Notes under the pieces: model-generated | The model's input: the letters and a program-made list of their open reading frames with translations, nothing else | What the model was told of the DNA's origin: nothing | Database searches by the model: none | Shown here: positions 1 to 11,808 of the stretch, in pieces | Position numbering within the stretch: position 1 is the first letter of the stretch | Layout: each line of letters begins with the position of its first letter | Translations under genes and position numbers: made by a program | From: Zantedeschia hybrid cultivar | Lineage: Eukaryota; Streptophyta; Magnoliopsida; Alismatales; Araceae | Length of the DNA stretch: 64,000 nucleotides | Assembly (NCBI GenBank): GCA_030544215.1 | Contig: JARZZO010000014.1 | Location: 21,211,734 to 21,275,733 of the forward strand | Direction of reading: 5' to 3'

Positions 1-3000
1 ATAAATTGCAACCTCCCGATTAATCCTCTCAATTCTTTCAAGTTTTTAGGAGGTGGCATTTCTCTAATAGCCTTCGCCTTGTTAGGATCGATCTCAATTC
101 CCCGTTTGCTGACGATAAATCCAAGCAATTTCCCTGAAGATACCCCGAATACACATTTCTTGGGGTTCATCTTTAACTGATATTCTCTCGATCTTTCTAA
201 TACCCTTGCCAAAACTTTGGCGTGCTCAGCCTTTGTCTTAGATTTAACTAATAAGTCATCCACGTACACTTCCAAATCTATGTGCATCATGTCATGAAAT
301 ATTGCCATCATAGCCCTCTGATAAGTGGCTCCAGCATTCTTCAATCCAAATGGCATAACGACATAGCAGTATGTTCCCCAAGGTGTAGTGAATGATGTTT
401 TCTCTTGATCCTCTTCTGCCAGCTTAATCTGATTATATCCTGAAAATCCATCCATAAATGATAACGTCTCATAGCCAGTAGTATTATCGATGAGTACATC
501 AATATGAGGCAATGGAAAATCGTCTTTAGGACACGCCCGATTCAAATCGCGGAAGTCAATGCAAATCCTGACCTTCCCGTCCTTCTTCATAACCGGGACT
601 ATATTGGCCACCCATTGTGGATAGAGGACAACTCTAATAAATTTGGCTTTATGTAATTTATCGACCTCTTCCTTCATCTTTAGAGTCATTTGTGGGTGGA
701 ATCGCCTTAATTTCTGCTTGACCGGGCTAGCTCCTTCCTTTAATGTCAACCTGTGTTCAACTAAAGATGAGTCTAACCCCGGCATATCTTCATAACTCCA
801 GGCGAAAGTGTCCTTATAGTCCTTAAGTACTTGTACCATTGCTTTCTCATCCTCTGAAGAAAGGTTTTTACTGACGAGGACAACCTTAGGTTCGTCTTCA
901 GTCCCTAAATTAATTTCTTTGGTGGGCTCTTCTACGGCAGCTGAGGGTTCATCGAATCTCTTCACTCCACTGGCATATGCCTCAGCCGCGTCCTCGTCAT
1001 CTTCCTCTTCAACAATGGGGTCCTTTTCATGTACTAATTCATATACCCCGTACCCATCATTGACTAACTCATCGTTCATACAATCTTCTGGCATCTGAAT
1101 TGGATTTTCTAAAAGCTGAGGGATCAAAGAGCAAGAAGAGCACTTATCAGCTAAGTCCTGAAGGTATCTATCTGGAATTCGCCTACCCTTAGGCTTCCTA
1201 GACTTCCTAACCTGACTAATCTGACTAACTTCACTATCATAACCTAACGAAGATGAAGCAGGATGAAAATCCTGGGATACAAGTGGAAATACAAGAGAAT
1301 CCTCCTGAGTGGAGGGACAGAGTAAATCTAGAAGAGAATCTTGACCGAAGGACCCGCGCGGCGGGGTGCAATCGGACAAGTAAGATGTTTCCTCAATGAG
1401 GATTTGGGAAGAATTTGTTGCCAAAATGGCGTTTTTTTTTTGGACAATGAAAGAATTAAACATAAAGCAGGAGTGAATGCAAATGGAAGGAGAATCAGAC
1501 GGAGGAAGAGGCACCAAGGCCAGAGGATTAGGGTGATCATATAGTAATATGTCCCAGATCAGATCATACAACCTCTCTAGATTGAGAGGAGGTTGTGGTA
1601 TAATGTCCCGAGGGGATAGAGTAATCATGACGGGCGGAGCCCGTGGAATATCTTCAATTATGACCCGCGACCAAGTCGGGGTCAAGAGTAGTGTGCGAAA
1701 AAGAGTATGGAGCATGAAGACATGTGAAGGATATGTCCCCCTCCAGAGCAGATCTGTTGTGTAACCAGCTTCATAGGGGTCATCTGGCTCCCCTTCATCG
1801 GTTTCTTCGGATAGCAGTATCTGCTTGTCAAATATGGCACCAGGGCTTTCAATCAATTCATCAATCTGCGGCGGCCATTTAGGTTCTGCAGGATCCAGAA
1901 ATAGTCTGTTCAGTGCAATATACAGGTCCCTCAGATCGAACCACCTGTACCATTCACATTCGGGGTCATGGAATTTCCTCCTTTTCATAGGCCGCAGAGC
2001 CTCCAAGGATTGGTACGTAAGCAGTTCAGAACAATGTCTGGCCAAGTCCCTCCCATATATATCATGGAAGTCAAAACAGGAAGTAATGACTACCGTATTG
2101 TCATAGCTAAGTATGGGCCCTTTCACGAAGTGAGTACACAGGGTCCATGTTAGGGGTTCTCGGCCTTCTTTGAGTGGTGTAGACATTGCCTCCCAGATTT
2201 TCGGACCTTCTTTGATCTCTGTTTTCTGAACCGGATCTTGCTTCAATTTTATTGGCCTATAGCCCAGACCACTTCCAGGTGCTGCTCGATGATTTCTGAC
2301 AGGAGTGGTCCTGCCTTGCAACTGCGTGCCCAGACCTTTCCCAGGCTCGTAGCCGTTTTTCATCATGATCCTCCATCCTGGGGTACTCATGCACTTCCCC
2401 CTTTTGATAGCATCTAATGGACATGGAGAAATAGTAGCGGCTTTTAGAGGATCAGCCACTGGACGGTAGACCTGTAATACCGACAGAAAAGGTTGTCGGC
2501 CAGGTAAGACAGCAGACTTAATGTTCAAGGAATGAGCAGCAGCAAGGATCGGCATGCTCGTTACTTTAATTATTCGTCCTTTGTAAGGAAATTTGAGGCA
2601 TTGATGATTCGTAGAAGGAATCGCCTCAAGAGTTTTAATATAAGGACGACCTAAAATGGCATTTATGGAAGGGTCGATTTCCAAAATGTGAAATTTGACC
2701 TCTGCATGACTTACAGGGCCCAGCTCCACCTTTAAATAAACCATTCCCAGAGGGGAACGGGTAGAATTGTCATATGCTGTTACTGATATGGGGCTGGGCA
2801 GCCATTTCTCTTTGGGCACACCGCATAACTCCAGGGTCTTCGGAGGTAAGACATTGATCGAAGCCCCTGTGTCGACCAGGCATGCATCCACGGCCTTCTT
2901 ACAGATGTTGACCGTGATACTCAGAGCCATGCTTCTGGCTGCTGGCGGTGCTAGTTCCGATGTATGAAATGTTATGGAGGGCTGATCCCCCTGAGGAACT

Positions 3001-5948
3001 AGTAGTGCTGCAATCTTCTCTACCGGCAATTCTTCATTGACCATCACCTTCTGCAGATATTCCATTAAAGCTTCTTGGTGACTCTTGGATCTTTTGATCA
3101 GTTCGAGTATAGTGATCCGTGCCGGTGTCCGATCTAGGTGTTTCAACAAGTCATATTGAGTGCCTGGTGCACTCTCTTCATTGTGGGCTTCCTCAGTCGG
3201 CTGTGATGGGCCGTCTCTGACTGTGGACTGAGGAAAGACCTTGTTGAAAATCCTTCCACTCCGGAGCGCGTGTTCCTCAACCGTGGAGGATCCGGGTGAC
3301 ACTTTAAGTACTGCCGGGTTGGATGGTGCGGATGGCGCAGAGGGTTGGTATGTAGGTGATGGCGTAGGGCTAGGTGGTGATGGCGCGGTGCGGATCAAAG
3401 GCCTAGAGGGTTGGATGGTGGATGAGTAAGTGGTTGGCGAAGTGGGGAATGGTACGCGTAATAGCGGTTTAGATGGTAAGGGCATATCTGGATAGGCGGT
3501 GGTGGTAGTGGGTGAAGTAGGAAATGGTATGCGTAATAATGGCCTAGATGGTAGGAGGGGCGCGTTATTGGTTTGCGGGGGGTTATATGATGGAGGCGTA
3601 GTGGTGCGGGGCGTAATGGGTCTAAGGAAGGTGGGTAGTGGTAATGGGTTATTGGGTGTGGGCGAGTGATATGTAGGTGTGGGTAGAGGGGTGATGGTAA
3701 CGGGTTGTGGTCTGGGTATGTGGATGGTGCGGCGTGGTGGTCGCTCTGCGGTACTTTGAACGTGAGCCGTTGAACAAAGAGAGGAAGAGTCCTCTACTCT
3801 CCACTGCTGCCCACGACCAGCCTCAGACTGGCTGTTCGTCAAAATGGGAGCAACCTGGTTTTGGTTCTGATGCTCCGGGAGTGGATTCTGCACTATGCCC
3901 ATGTTGGGTGGTGCTACTGCTTGTGCCGGTGGTCTTGCTTGCTGCTGCTGCTGCGGTCTCCTCGCCTTCAGGGCTGTTATGTACTTCTTCATTTCCTCCC
4001 AGTCTATGCCGCCCTGCTCGTTGAGATCATGGATATAATCTCTGAATTGGAAGCAGGTGTCAATGGTATGCCCAGGTTGCCTATGAAAGTAGCAATACCT
4101 AGACGTATCGGCATTTTGAGGCCAGACGGCCTTCTCCCTCGGCAAAACTGAGGCATTGGCTGCCATTAAAGCGCTGAAGATATCCGCCAAGGATTCTGGG
4201 AGGGCCGGGTACTCTGCCCTTTTCGGGCCTGGAGGTCTCCCCTGCTGGTTGTAGTCACCAGGAGGAGGGACATTGTGGTACGCCGGCGGTGCACGCGGCT
4301 GGTACTGTGGCTGTTGCTGTTGCTGCTGATGTGGCTGCTGATACTGCTGTTGATACTGCTGTTGCCGTTGCGGCTGTTGCTGTAGCTGTTGCTGACTCGG
4401 CTGTTGGGGCCGCTGGTACTGCTGTTGGTAATGGGGGTTCTGCTGCTGCCTGTACCCCTGTTGACTCGGCTGTGGTGGCCTCTGGTACTGCTGCTGATTC
4501 CTCACAAACTGGGGCGAGTTATTGTTCATGGTACTGACCTGCTCGTGAGAGAGCGTGCCCTCAGTAGTTGGACCTGTGCTAGGAGAATTTGGCACTGCAG
4601 GCTTCCGAGGTGGAGGCCTGTTAGGTCTGTGAGGATCAAAGACGCTAGAGAACGTAGCGTCCTTGAAAGCATTCTGGCAGTACCGTGCCCTTTCGTAGAG
4701 CTCTGCCATATTAGTTAAATTGTTCAAGGAGAGGACTAGCTTGAACTGGGGCGTGGCGTTAGAAATTAACATTTTCACTTGTTCAGATTCAGACAAGTGA
4801 TCTTTCACTTTTTCAGCCAAGCCCCGCCACCTGTCAGCAAAACTGACAAACTCCTCGTCCGGTTTCATCTTTTCTGCAATGAGGTCCGTGATAGACAAGG
4901 AGGGTGCAACTCTGTCCTGGTATCGTTGGATAAATTTGCGTGAAACGATACCGTAATCCTCTACTTCTGAGGGTTCCAAAGAAAAGAACCACTCGAGGGC
5001 TGGTCCCTCTAGGGATCTCCTGAACAAGAAAGCTAACGACCTCTTGTCGTTCTGCCAGAAAGAGGATTCGTACATGAACTCCTTCAGATGTGTGAAGGGG
5101 TTACCAGTACCATTATACTTTCGATACACTGGCATTTCAGAGGGTGGCAGATGGAACACTGGCAGGCTCGGTAAATTGATTTCCGGCACAGCTTTAACCC
5201 CCATCATCTTCTGAAGATTGTTGAACTGCTCATCCATGCGCTCCATCTTGGCCAGCAACGTCTGTGTGGTCAGATCTGCCTGGGGAGGAGGAGGAGGAGG
5301 AAGTACCTAATAGGCCTGCTGCCTAGAGTACGTCGGACAAGGAGGATAATAAGGATGAGGTCCGGCAGAGCTTCCGCCATGCCCGAGGGCATTTTGATAA
5401 ATGGGCGTCTGCGGTCTAGCCGGTTGCCTGGATGACGAAAGTTGTGGCCCAGTTGGCCGAGAAGTAAGATGAAGGCCTTCCATGGCCTGATGGATATAAG
5501 GAGGAGGAGGAGGAGGTTGTTGAGGAACAACGGGGGGAGCCACAGGGTTCGGCTCAGCAGGCTGCATGGGTGCCTTCCCCTTCAAAATGGACTGGATCGC
5601 CTCGAACTGCTGAGGGTCCAGTCGGGAGGCAAGAACTCCCAGAGCATTGACAAGATCCATAGGATCGGAGGATGAGGGATCATGCTGATTCATGTCCCCC
5701 TCAAGGTCGGTATTAGGAATCGCATATTCATGCGGGGGAAGATCAGGATATCGATCCTGTGGATGAAAGAGAGGGGTCCGGACATTCCCATCTTGTCGAT
5801 ATGGAATGGGGACGGAATTATGGGAGGCATCAGCATCTCTCCCGTTCTCGTAGTTGAAATCTGAATTGCGAGGGGCATTAGCATCTCCCTCGTAGTTGAT
5901 AATGGCGTCTTGGGCCATACTCAAATCTCTGCCTGATCGCAGCAACAT
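1..5948 (-). pseudogene. gypsy-1 gag-pro-RT polyprotein, one in-frame stop, 3' end beyond window
   Basis: One reading frame, starting at the ATG at 5948 (open from 6008), runs to the left edge with a single TAG at 5307-5309, about codon 214. I checked every codon from 5306 down to 1 and found no other stop. In order: an N-terminal acidic and proline-rich region; a capsid-type gag domain (about 5150-4700); a Gln/Pro-rich stretch (4510-4290); a zinc knuckle spaced C-x2-H-x4-H-x4-C (about 4094-4050) instead of the usual CCHC; a Pro/Thr-rich linker; an aspartic protease with DTGAS (2873-2859); a G-patch-like segment (about 2385-2290, Gly-Tyr-Glu-Pro-Gly-Lys-Gly-Leu-Gly); a long linker; and RT with YVDD at 266-255. 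It would supply particle proteins and reverse transcription. The stop lies before the capsid domain, so full-length product is unlikely unless it is read through. Confidence 0.85.
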
Positions 5949-7088
5949 GATATTAGATTCCCTTTTTTTCAAAAATTTAATCAAACAAGTTGTGCAGAGA
6001 TTAATCAAACAAGTGGATGCTTAACGTGATTTCAGGATTCCTTGTTGAGTTATTTGAATTGGATTAAACCACAATTTCGCTCAGGGAAGGATCCTAGTTT
6101 CAGTTTGATTTCCACCGTTATTCTCTAAGATTCTCTCTCACAACGCTTTCGGAATCTAGCCGGGATTTCAATTGGTACAACCAGCCCGATGATCAAAGAG
6201 GAATACCTTGATTTTGGAGACTTATGGAGGTCTCAACGTCAACTTCTCTAGTCTGATCAAGGGACCAACCCAATCAGAGAGAGTTGCTAACGTCGAGTAA
6301 TGTGTTCCTAAGAAAAGGAGGGTTTTAGCCTCAATGCGTATGCCCTGCGACCTGGATGGCCTCTAATGCTTAAAAGAGTAATGGGTAGCTAGCACTCAAC
6401 ACAGAAATCTGGAAACTGAAAAATAATTAAGAAACTGTCTGAATAGCGTCGATGATAGTCGACGCTATTCAAAACAGAACTTAATTCTTTCGCAGAGAAC
6501 AGATGCAAACAGCAGAGAAAGCCTGGAAAATAACTAAAAACTGTCTGAATCGCGTCGATGATGGTCGACGCTATTCAACACAGAACTTAATTATTTCGCA
6601 GAAACATATGCAAACGACAGAGAAAGGCTGGAGGCTAAAAGGCGTCTAGGAGTGCTGACGCGGTTTTGAAACGCGTCGCTGTTCCTGGACGCTTTTTAGT
6701 TCGCAGAAGCAGATTTCCAGAAGGATTTTCTGGGTCGAATCCTCCTTAAACAGGGTAAAATGCAGTAAACAATCAACTCATGCAAAGATTTTTAGTTTCA
6801 GATTTTAAACAGGATGATTTACTAACTAAACAACTAAGAAATCACGCAATCACACATCATTTTATCACAGAAAACAGCTTTTTGAACTAATCAAGGGGAG
6901 GCAAGATCTTGCCACTGGGGTGTGCACGTGGTGCACGAGGGAAACTAATTAAACTAAACACTCACCAATTGGTGAGGACGTGCCGAAAGACACAAATGGT
7001 GCACCGTGGGTGCCCGGTATGATAATAGCAAGAACAAAAGAAATTAAAAGACGGCGAGACCAAGTCCCACCGTGATCGCCAAAAGAGC
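5949..7088 (-). other. gypsy-1 RNA leader with palindromic modules
   Basis: Untranslated leader between the primer binding site and gag. I see no credible gene in it. It contains a perfect 13-bp hairpin with a 6-nt loop (6440-6471), a near copy with one stem mismatch (6546-6577), and a 65-bp compound palindrome (6635-6699). The last has an outer stem of about 17 bp (two mismatches) enclosing a perfect inner stem GACGCG/CGCGTC. All share a GCGTC...GACGC core with four related palindromes in the adjoining LTR. Confidence 0.7.
7062..7081 (-). other. gypsy-1 primer binding site
   Basis: The minus strand reads TGGCGATCACGGTGGGACTT starting seven bases after the LTR ends. The TGG start pairs with a tRNA CCA tail, and the rest fits the 3' end of a plant tRNA-Arg by general similarity. 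The exact isoacceptor is inference. Confidence 0.6.
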
Positions 7089-8393
7089 TGTAGGTGCTGA
7101 AAATGCTCGTGTGATTTATGTGAAAAATGTTGTTTAGAGTAAATTAACCTATTAAAAAAAATGCAACTAAGGTGTTGTGATCGCCAGAAACTTTTAACTA
7201 AAAAGCTTCAAAAGAAGTTTGATCGCCTACCTGTTTGAACGCGGAAGAATGAATCCTTGGTTCCCCTCCTTCAGCCGGCTGAAGAAAGAGAGCCCTTTCT
7301 TGTTCTTTTGTTCTTGCTGTTGAGGTTGAAGTTGAGGATCGTCCGGAAGTTCTCCTGGCTTTGTGCTTGATTTCCCTCTTTTTGATCTTTGTTGTTGTTG
7401 TTGAGTGCAGCAAAGACAGAGAAACAGAAAAATAAAGAAGAAATGCTGATGAGAATTTAAATGGAAGAAATATCAAAGCTAACCATGATTATAAACATGT
7501 TCAAACAGCAACTCACTTGTTTAAATGGCTTTGAAACCCCTTTAATGGCGTGGTGTGTGTTGCATGAAGTGAGTATGAGAATGAGATTAATAAATGAAGA
7601 TGAAATTCAGATATGAAAAACTTATGCCCAGTCCAGTTGGAGAAGCCTTGAATGGATGAAGATCTGGAAAAGGGACGCCGTCTTCTGGAAATGGCAGCGC
7701 TCCGGCGTTCCGACGTGGTTGCTTCGATCTCCAAATCGCTATAACTCTGTGGCTCAATAATTCTCTCTTCTTCTTTTTTTTTAACTCCTTGAGATGCAAG
7801 GTATTTATAGGCATTTTCTGCGTTCACGATTAACATAGAAAAATCTAGGATTTATCCACCTTAATCGACAGATAATTACTGATTAATTCATCTTTATCTG
7901 TAATTATCTAAAACGCGTCCACCATGGATGACGCCTTTCAGATTAATTAAGATAAGGATAAATATCCGGGAAAACTTATCTTTATCTTTATTAGCTAAAA
8001 CGCGTCCACTTGTGTAGACGTCTTTTACCCTAATTAAGATAAGGATAAACATCCGGAAGAGAAGTTAAAACAGCTTAGGAAACCTAAATCGCGTCGACAT
8101 TCACAGACGCCTTTTAGTTAATAAATCAATTAATTAAAATTCAAATTTAAACGCTAAAACAGGAATAAACTCTAAACCGCGTCCACATGGGTCGACGCCT
8201 TTTAGGATTCTTCATATTTTAACTGAAATTTGAGCTAAAATCAATTCAATTGATTAACTTAAACATGTCTGTTCAACCCGACACTCAAAAATATTAATAA
8301 TAATTAATCAATGGTTAAATATCAGACCATTCTGAGACATTATTATATGATATGAAATTTACTCAAAATGACGTCAAAATTAGCGTGTCTACA
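7089..8393 (-). repeat. 5' LTR of gypsy-1
   Basis: About 1305 bp bounded by TG and CA (minus strand begins TGTAGACACGCTAATTTTG and ends ...ACCTACA). The end abuts the primer binding site region. The start touches the copia LTR with no spacer, which fixes the boundary. The second LTR is outside the window, so identity between LTRs cannot be measured. The LTR holds a TATA box and four GCGTC...GACGC palindromes (about 7909-7940, 7993-8025, 8085-8115, 8172-8203). Confidence 0.85.
7802..7809 (-). promoter_or_regulatory. TATA box of gypsy-1 LTR
   Basis: TATAAATA on the minus strand inside the LTR, placed so that transcription would start around 7770 and run through the LTR end into the leader. Confidence 0.6.
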
Positions 8394-9677
8394 TGACTGC
8401 GTGTAATCCGCCGCGACATGCGAATTCAGAATCCCCGTCGAACGGGAAGTGGAGCAGTTGGGAACGGCACGCCCAGAGGAGAGAGAAAGTGGGAAGAACG
8501 AATGACGGCTAGGTCAGGGTTGCTGGCCCCGGACGTAGAATCCGTTCTTTCATAAAAAGTCAGTTTGCAGTTTTTCACAAAAACCCAGACTTATCCGAAA
8601 TCCTGTCGGATTATCCATCGACTTGAAAACCATTTGCGTGTGACCCTCTAGGCCCAATTACCAGTCCAGTTAATAGCCCATTAAGTCCAGTAACCCTTTA
8701 CTGACCCACTGAATTAATTAATATCCTTATATTCAATTAATCAGCCGAATTTAATGTCCTACAATAAATTCGGACGGACTGCCGATCACGTTGGATGCCA
8801 AGCAACATCGCGTGATCCTAGATGGAACTGGGGTTATCGCAACCCTCTATTGGAACCTTTCTGTCATCGGTTAGTGCGCGGATATAATCCTTCATCCGTA
8901 CAATGTTCCCGAATCGACCTAGGGCATGGTTTACTGTTAAACCCTATTTGGTCGATTCACTTGAATCAGATGCTGCTAATCTGAATCCGATAACTCCTTA
9001 TCGATTACAGAGTCCGCCCTGGCCAGGGACTTTAAGCGCATCATTCCCGGAACATTCTCTCTCAAACAACCAAGAGCGGATGATCCCGTATTGAACACAC
9101 AATTACCTTCGAGGGCATTTCCCTGAACCCGATCACTTGACTTATTGATATCCCATGGTTAGGGATTCGTTCGTCAAGGTCAAAGCTCAGAAACCTACCA
9201 ACAAGGTATCCTTGGAGTCTCAGGTCCAAGGATCATCCACGCAACCGTGACAATTGAATCGAGCTGGTTAACAGTGAGGTGATTACCATCCAGCGATTCA
9301 TAGTCGAATCAGTTCAGTGAACTCATTCACCAATGAGCACCTATAGGTTCAGCATAGTGTCTCCACACAAGTGACTTATGGGATCAGTCACCCTCATCAT
9401 ATGAGCTAAAGTAACCTATACTAGTCTATCCGGATGTTCGATGCCCTATCTCAAACATCCTATGACTAGGAACAATTAAGAACATGTGTTTATAAGTCTT
9501 CGGTCCCGTAATTATGATCTCATCATAATCCAAAGACTATTGCACATGTTCATGGACTTCATCGTGATACGATAAACACAGATCGAATTAATTACACACA
9601 ATGAATTATTGCCATTTATTAATAATCTGAATATGTACACAGTATCGGATTGGCTTTGAGACCATCTAATACTAACA
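8394..9677 (-). repeat. Copia 3' LTR, truncated by the gypsy-1 insertion
   Basis: Matches 15925-17208 over 1284 bp without gaps, with about 12 single-base differences counted by eye. On the minus strand it begins TGTTAGTATTAGATGG directly after the polypurine tract. Its last 269 bp are missing at the gypsy-1 junction. Small open frames inside (for example 8754-8984, also seen in the other LTR) are not genes. Confidence 0.92.
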
Positions 9678-9690
9678 ATCTCCCACTTGG
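9678..9690 (-). other. Copia polypurine tract
   Basis: The minus strand reads CCAAGTGGGAGAT immediately before the 3' LTR start TGTTAG. This is the standard plus-strand priming site position and composition for plant copia elements. Confidence 0.75.
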
Positions 9691-9691
9691 G

Positions 9692-11808
9692 CTAAAGCCA
9701 ATCACTTTTATACAGAATACCCATATTCTCTAAGTGACGCTCAAAAACATTTTGAGACAAAGGCTTTGTAAGTGGATCTGCTATGTTGTCGGCTGAGGGA
9801 ACTCTTTCCACCACGACATCTCCTCGAGCTATAATCTCTCTGATCAGATGAAAGCGCCGCAGAATGTGCTTCGACTTCTGATGAGACCTCGGCTCTTTCG
9901 CTTGAGCAATCGCCCCATGTTGTCACACAGTAGTGGGACGGGATCAGATATGCTTTCCACCACACCAAGATCGCCGATGAATTTCTTCATCCACACAGCT
10001 TCCTTGGCGGCTTCAGCAGCAGCAATATACTCGGCTTCCGTTGTCGAATCAGCAGTGGTTTCCTGCTTGGAACTTTTTCAGCTCACTGCTCCCCCGTTGA
10101 GTGTGAAAATAAAACCTGATGTTGACTTGCTGTCGTCAGGATCAGACTGAAAACTCGAGTCAGTATATCCTTGCAGCTTTAAGTCTCCTCCTCCATAGAC
10201 TAGAAATAGATCATTAGTCCTTCTCAAGTACTTAAGGATGCATTTCACAGCCTTCCAATGTTCATCACCTGGATCTGCCTGATGTCTGCTCGTAACACTT
10301 AGAGCATATGCTACATCAGGTCTGGTACATAGCATGGCATACATGATGGACCCTATGGCAGAAGCATAGGGGACTTTATCCATCACTGCCCTCTCTTCAG
10401 GTGTCTTGGGAGACTGACCTTTAGAGAGTGAAATTCCATGTCTCATCGGTATGAGACCTCTCTTGGAATTTTCCATGCCAAACCTTTTGACAATGGTTTC
10501 TATGTACATGGATTGGGTTAAAGCCAGCATCTTCTTTGATCTATCCCTATAGATCCGTATTCCTAATACGTAAGATGCTTCTCCCAAATCCTTCATGGAG
10601 AAGTTCTTTGACAGCCATATCTTTACTGATGACATCATTCCTACATCATTCCCAATAAGTAGGATGTCGTCAACGTAAAGAACCAGAAATGTGATTGCGC
10701 TCCCACTGTTTTTCTTGTATACACAGGGCTCATCTTCGTTCTTAATGAAGCCATAAGATTTGATCGCCTCATCAAATCTTATGTTCCAGCTTCGGGATGC
10801 TTGCTTCAGTCCATAAATGGACCTCTGCAACTTGCATACCATGTCTGGAGATTCTTTGGATGTGAATCCTTCTGGTTGTATCATATACACCTCCTCCTCA
10901 AGGTTTCCATTGAGGAAGGCAGTCTTCACATCCATCTGCCAGATTTCATAATCATGGTAGGCAGCAATGGCAAGAAGAATTCTGATGGACTTAATCATAG
11001 CAACGGGTGAAAAGGTTTCGTCATAGTCAACACCTTGTCTTTGACGATAGCCTTTTGCCACTAATCTTGCCTTATAAGTCTCAATACGTCCATCTGCACC
11101 GATCTTTCTTTTAAAGATCCATTTGCAGCCGATAGGTACTATACCATCGGGTAAATCTACCAAGTTCCAAACTTGGTTGATGTACATGGACTGTATTTCA
11201 GAATTCATGGCTTCCCGCCATTTTCCTGCCTCTGAACTTTCAATGGCCTCCTGGTAAGTCTTGGGATCATCATCCTCATTATAGAATATCCTTGAGCCAT
11301 CCAAATTAATATGTCCCACATATCTTTCTGGTGGTTTAGGTACTCTTTCAGACCTACGAGGTTCCTGTGTATCATTTTGAACAGGTTCAGAAACTGACGG
11401 TTCATCTGATGAACCATTGCCAGTTTGTGGGTCTGGAACTTCTTCCAGAATTACTTTACTCCCACTGTCCTTTTGGAGAATATAATCTTCTTCCAGAAAG
11501 ACAGCTCTCCTGGCCACAAACACCTTTTGTTCGCCAGGATGATAGAAGTAATATCCATAAGTTTCCTTTGGATATCTCACAAATCTGCATTTGTCAGTTC
11601 TGGATTCCAGCTTATCTGCGTCATGTCTTTTAACATGAGCAGGACATCCCCAGATTTTAACATGTTTAAGGTCTGGTTTCCTTCCATTCCATATCTCATA
11701 TGGAGTGGTCTCAACAGATTTGATGGGTACCTTATTCAGGATATACATAGCCGAGCTAAGTGCATATCCCCATAAGGACACTGGTAATTTGGACATGCTC
11801 ATCATGGA
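9692..11808 (-). pseudogene. Copia pol: reverse transcriptase and RNase H, broken
   Basis: RT spans roughly 11230-10600, with the conserved copia region 'PIGCKWIFKRK' and the catalytic YVDD followed by ILLIGND. RNase H follows with a DSS...DSK-type start. A TGA at 10078-10080 replaces the tryptophan normally found after GGAVS. The frame stays open past it and the family-typical text continues until a one-base deletion near 9914-9916. After that the +1 frame carries the C-terminus (ADNIADPLTK motif) to the stop at 9692-9694. Same frame as gag and integrase upstream, so all belonged to one polyprotein. Not able to give full RNase H. Confidence 0.88.

Larger units (their letters stand above)
1..8393 (-). 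mobile_element. Ty3-gypsy LTR retrotransposon (gypsy-1), Ogre-like, 5' part
   Basis: Read on the minus strand the order is 5' LTR (8393-7089), primer binding site, a structured leader, gag, protease, a G-patch segment, then reverse transcriptase running off the left edge. RNase H, integrase and the 3' LTR lie outside the window. The right edge abuts a truncated copia LTR exactly at 8393/8394, so this element was inserted into that LTR; the 5-bp target site would be 8394-8398 (tgact), whose partner copy lies off the left edge. The RT resembles the Ogre branch of the Tat lineage and the primer site looks like tRNA-Arg, which also fits Ogre. The lineage name is inference from remembered motifs. 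Confidence 0.88.

Noticed and set aside
1328..4718. Several + strand open frames of 60-110 codons
   Set aside because: All lie opposite the verified gypsy-1 polyprotein frame and reflect its proline/glutamine-rich codons.
8754..9094. Small open frames, found again at 16285-16625
   Set aside because: They are copied because they lie in the two copia LTRs and run against the element. No domain is recognisable.
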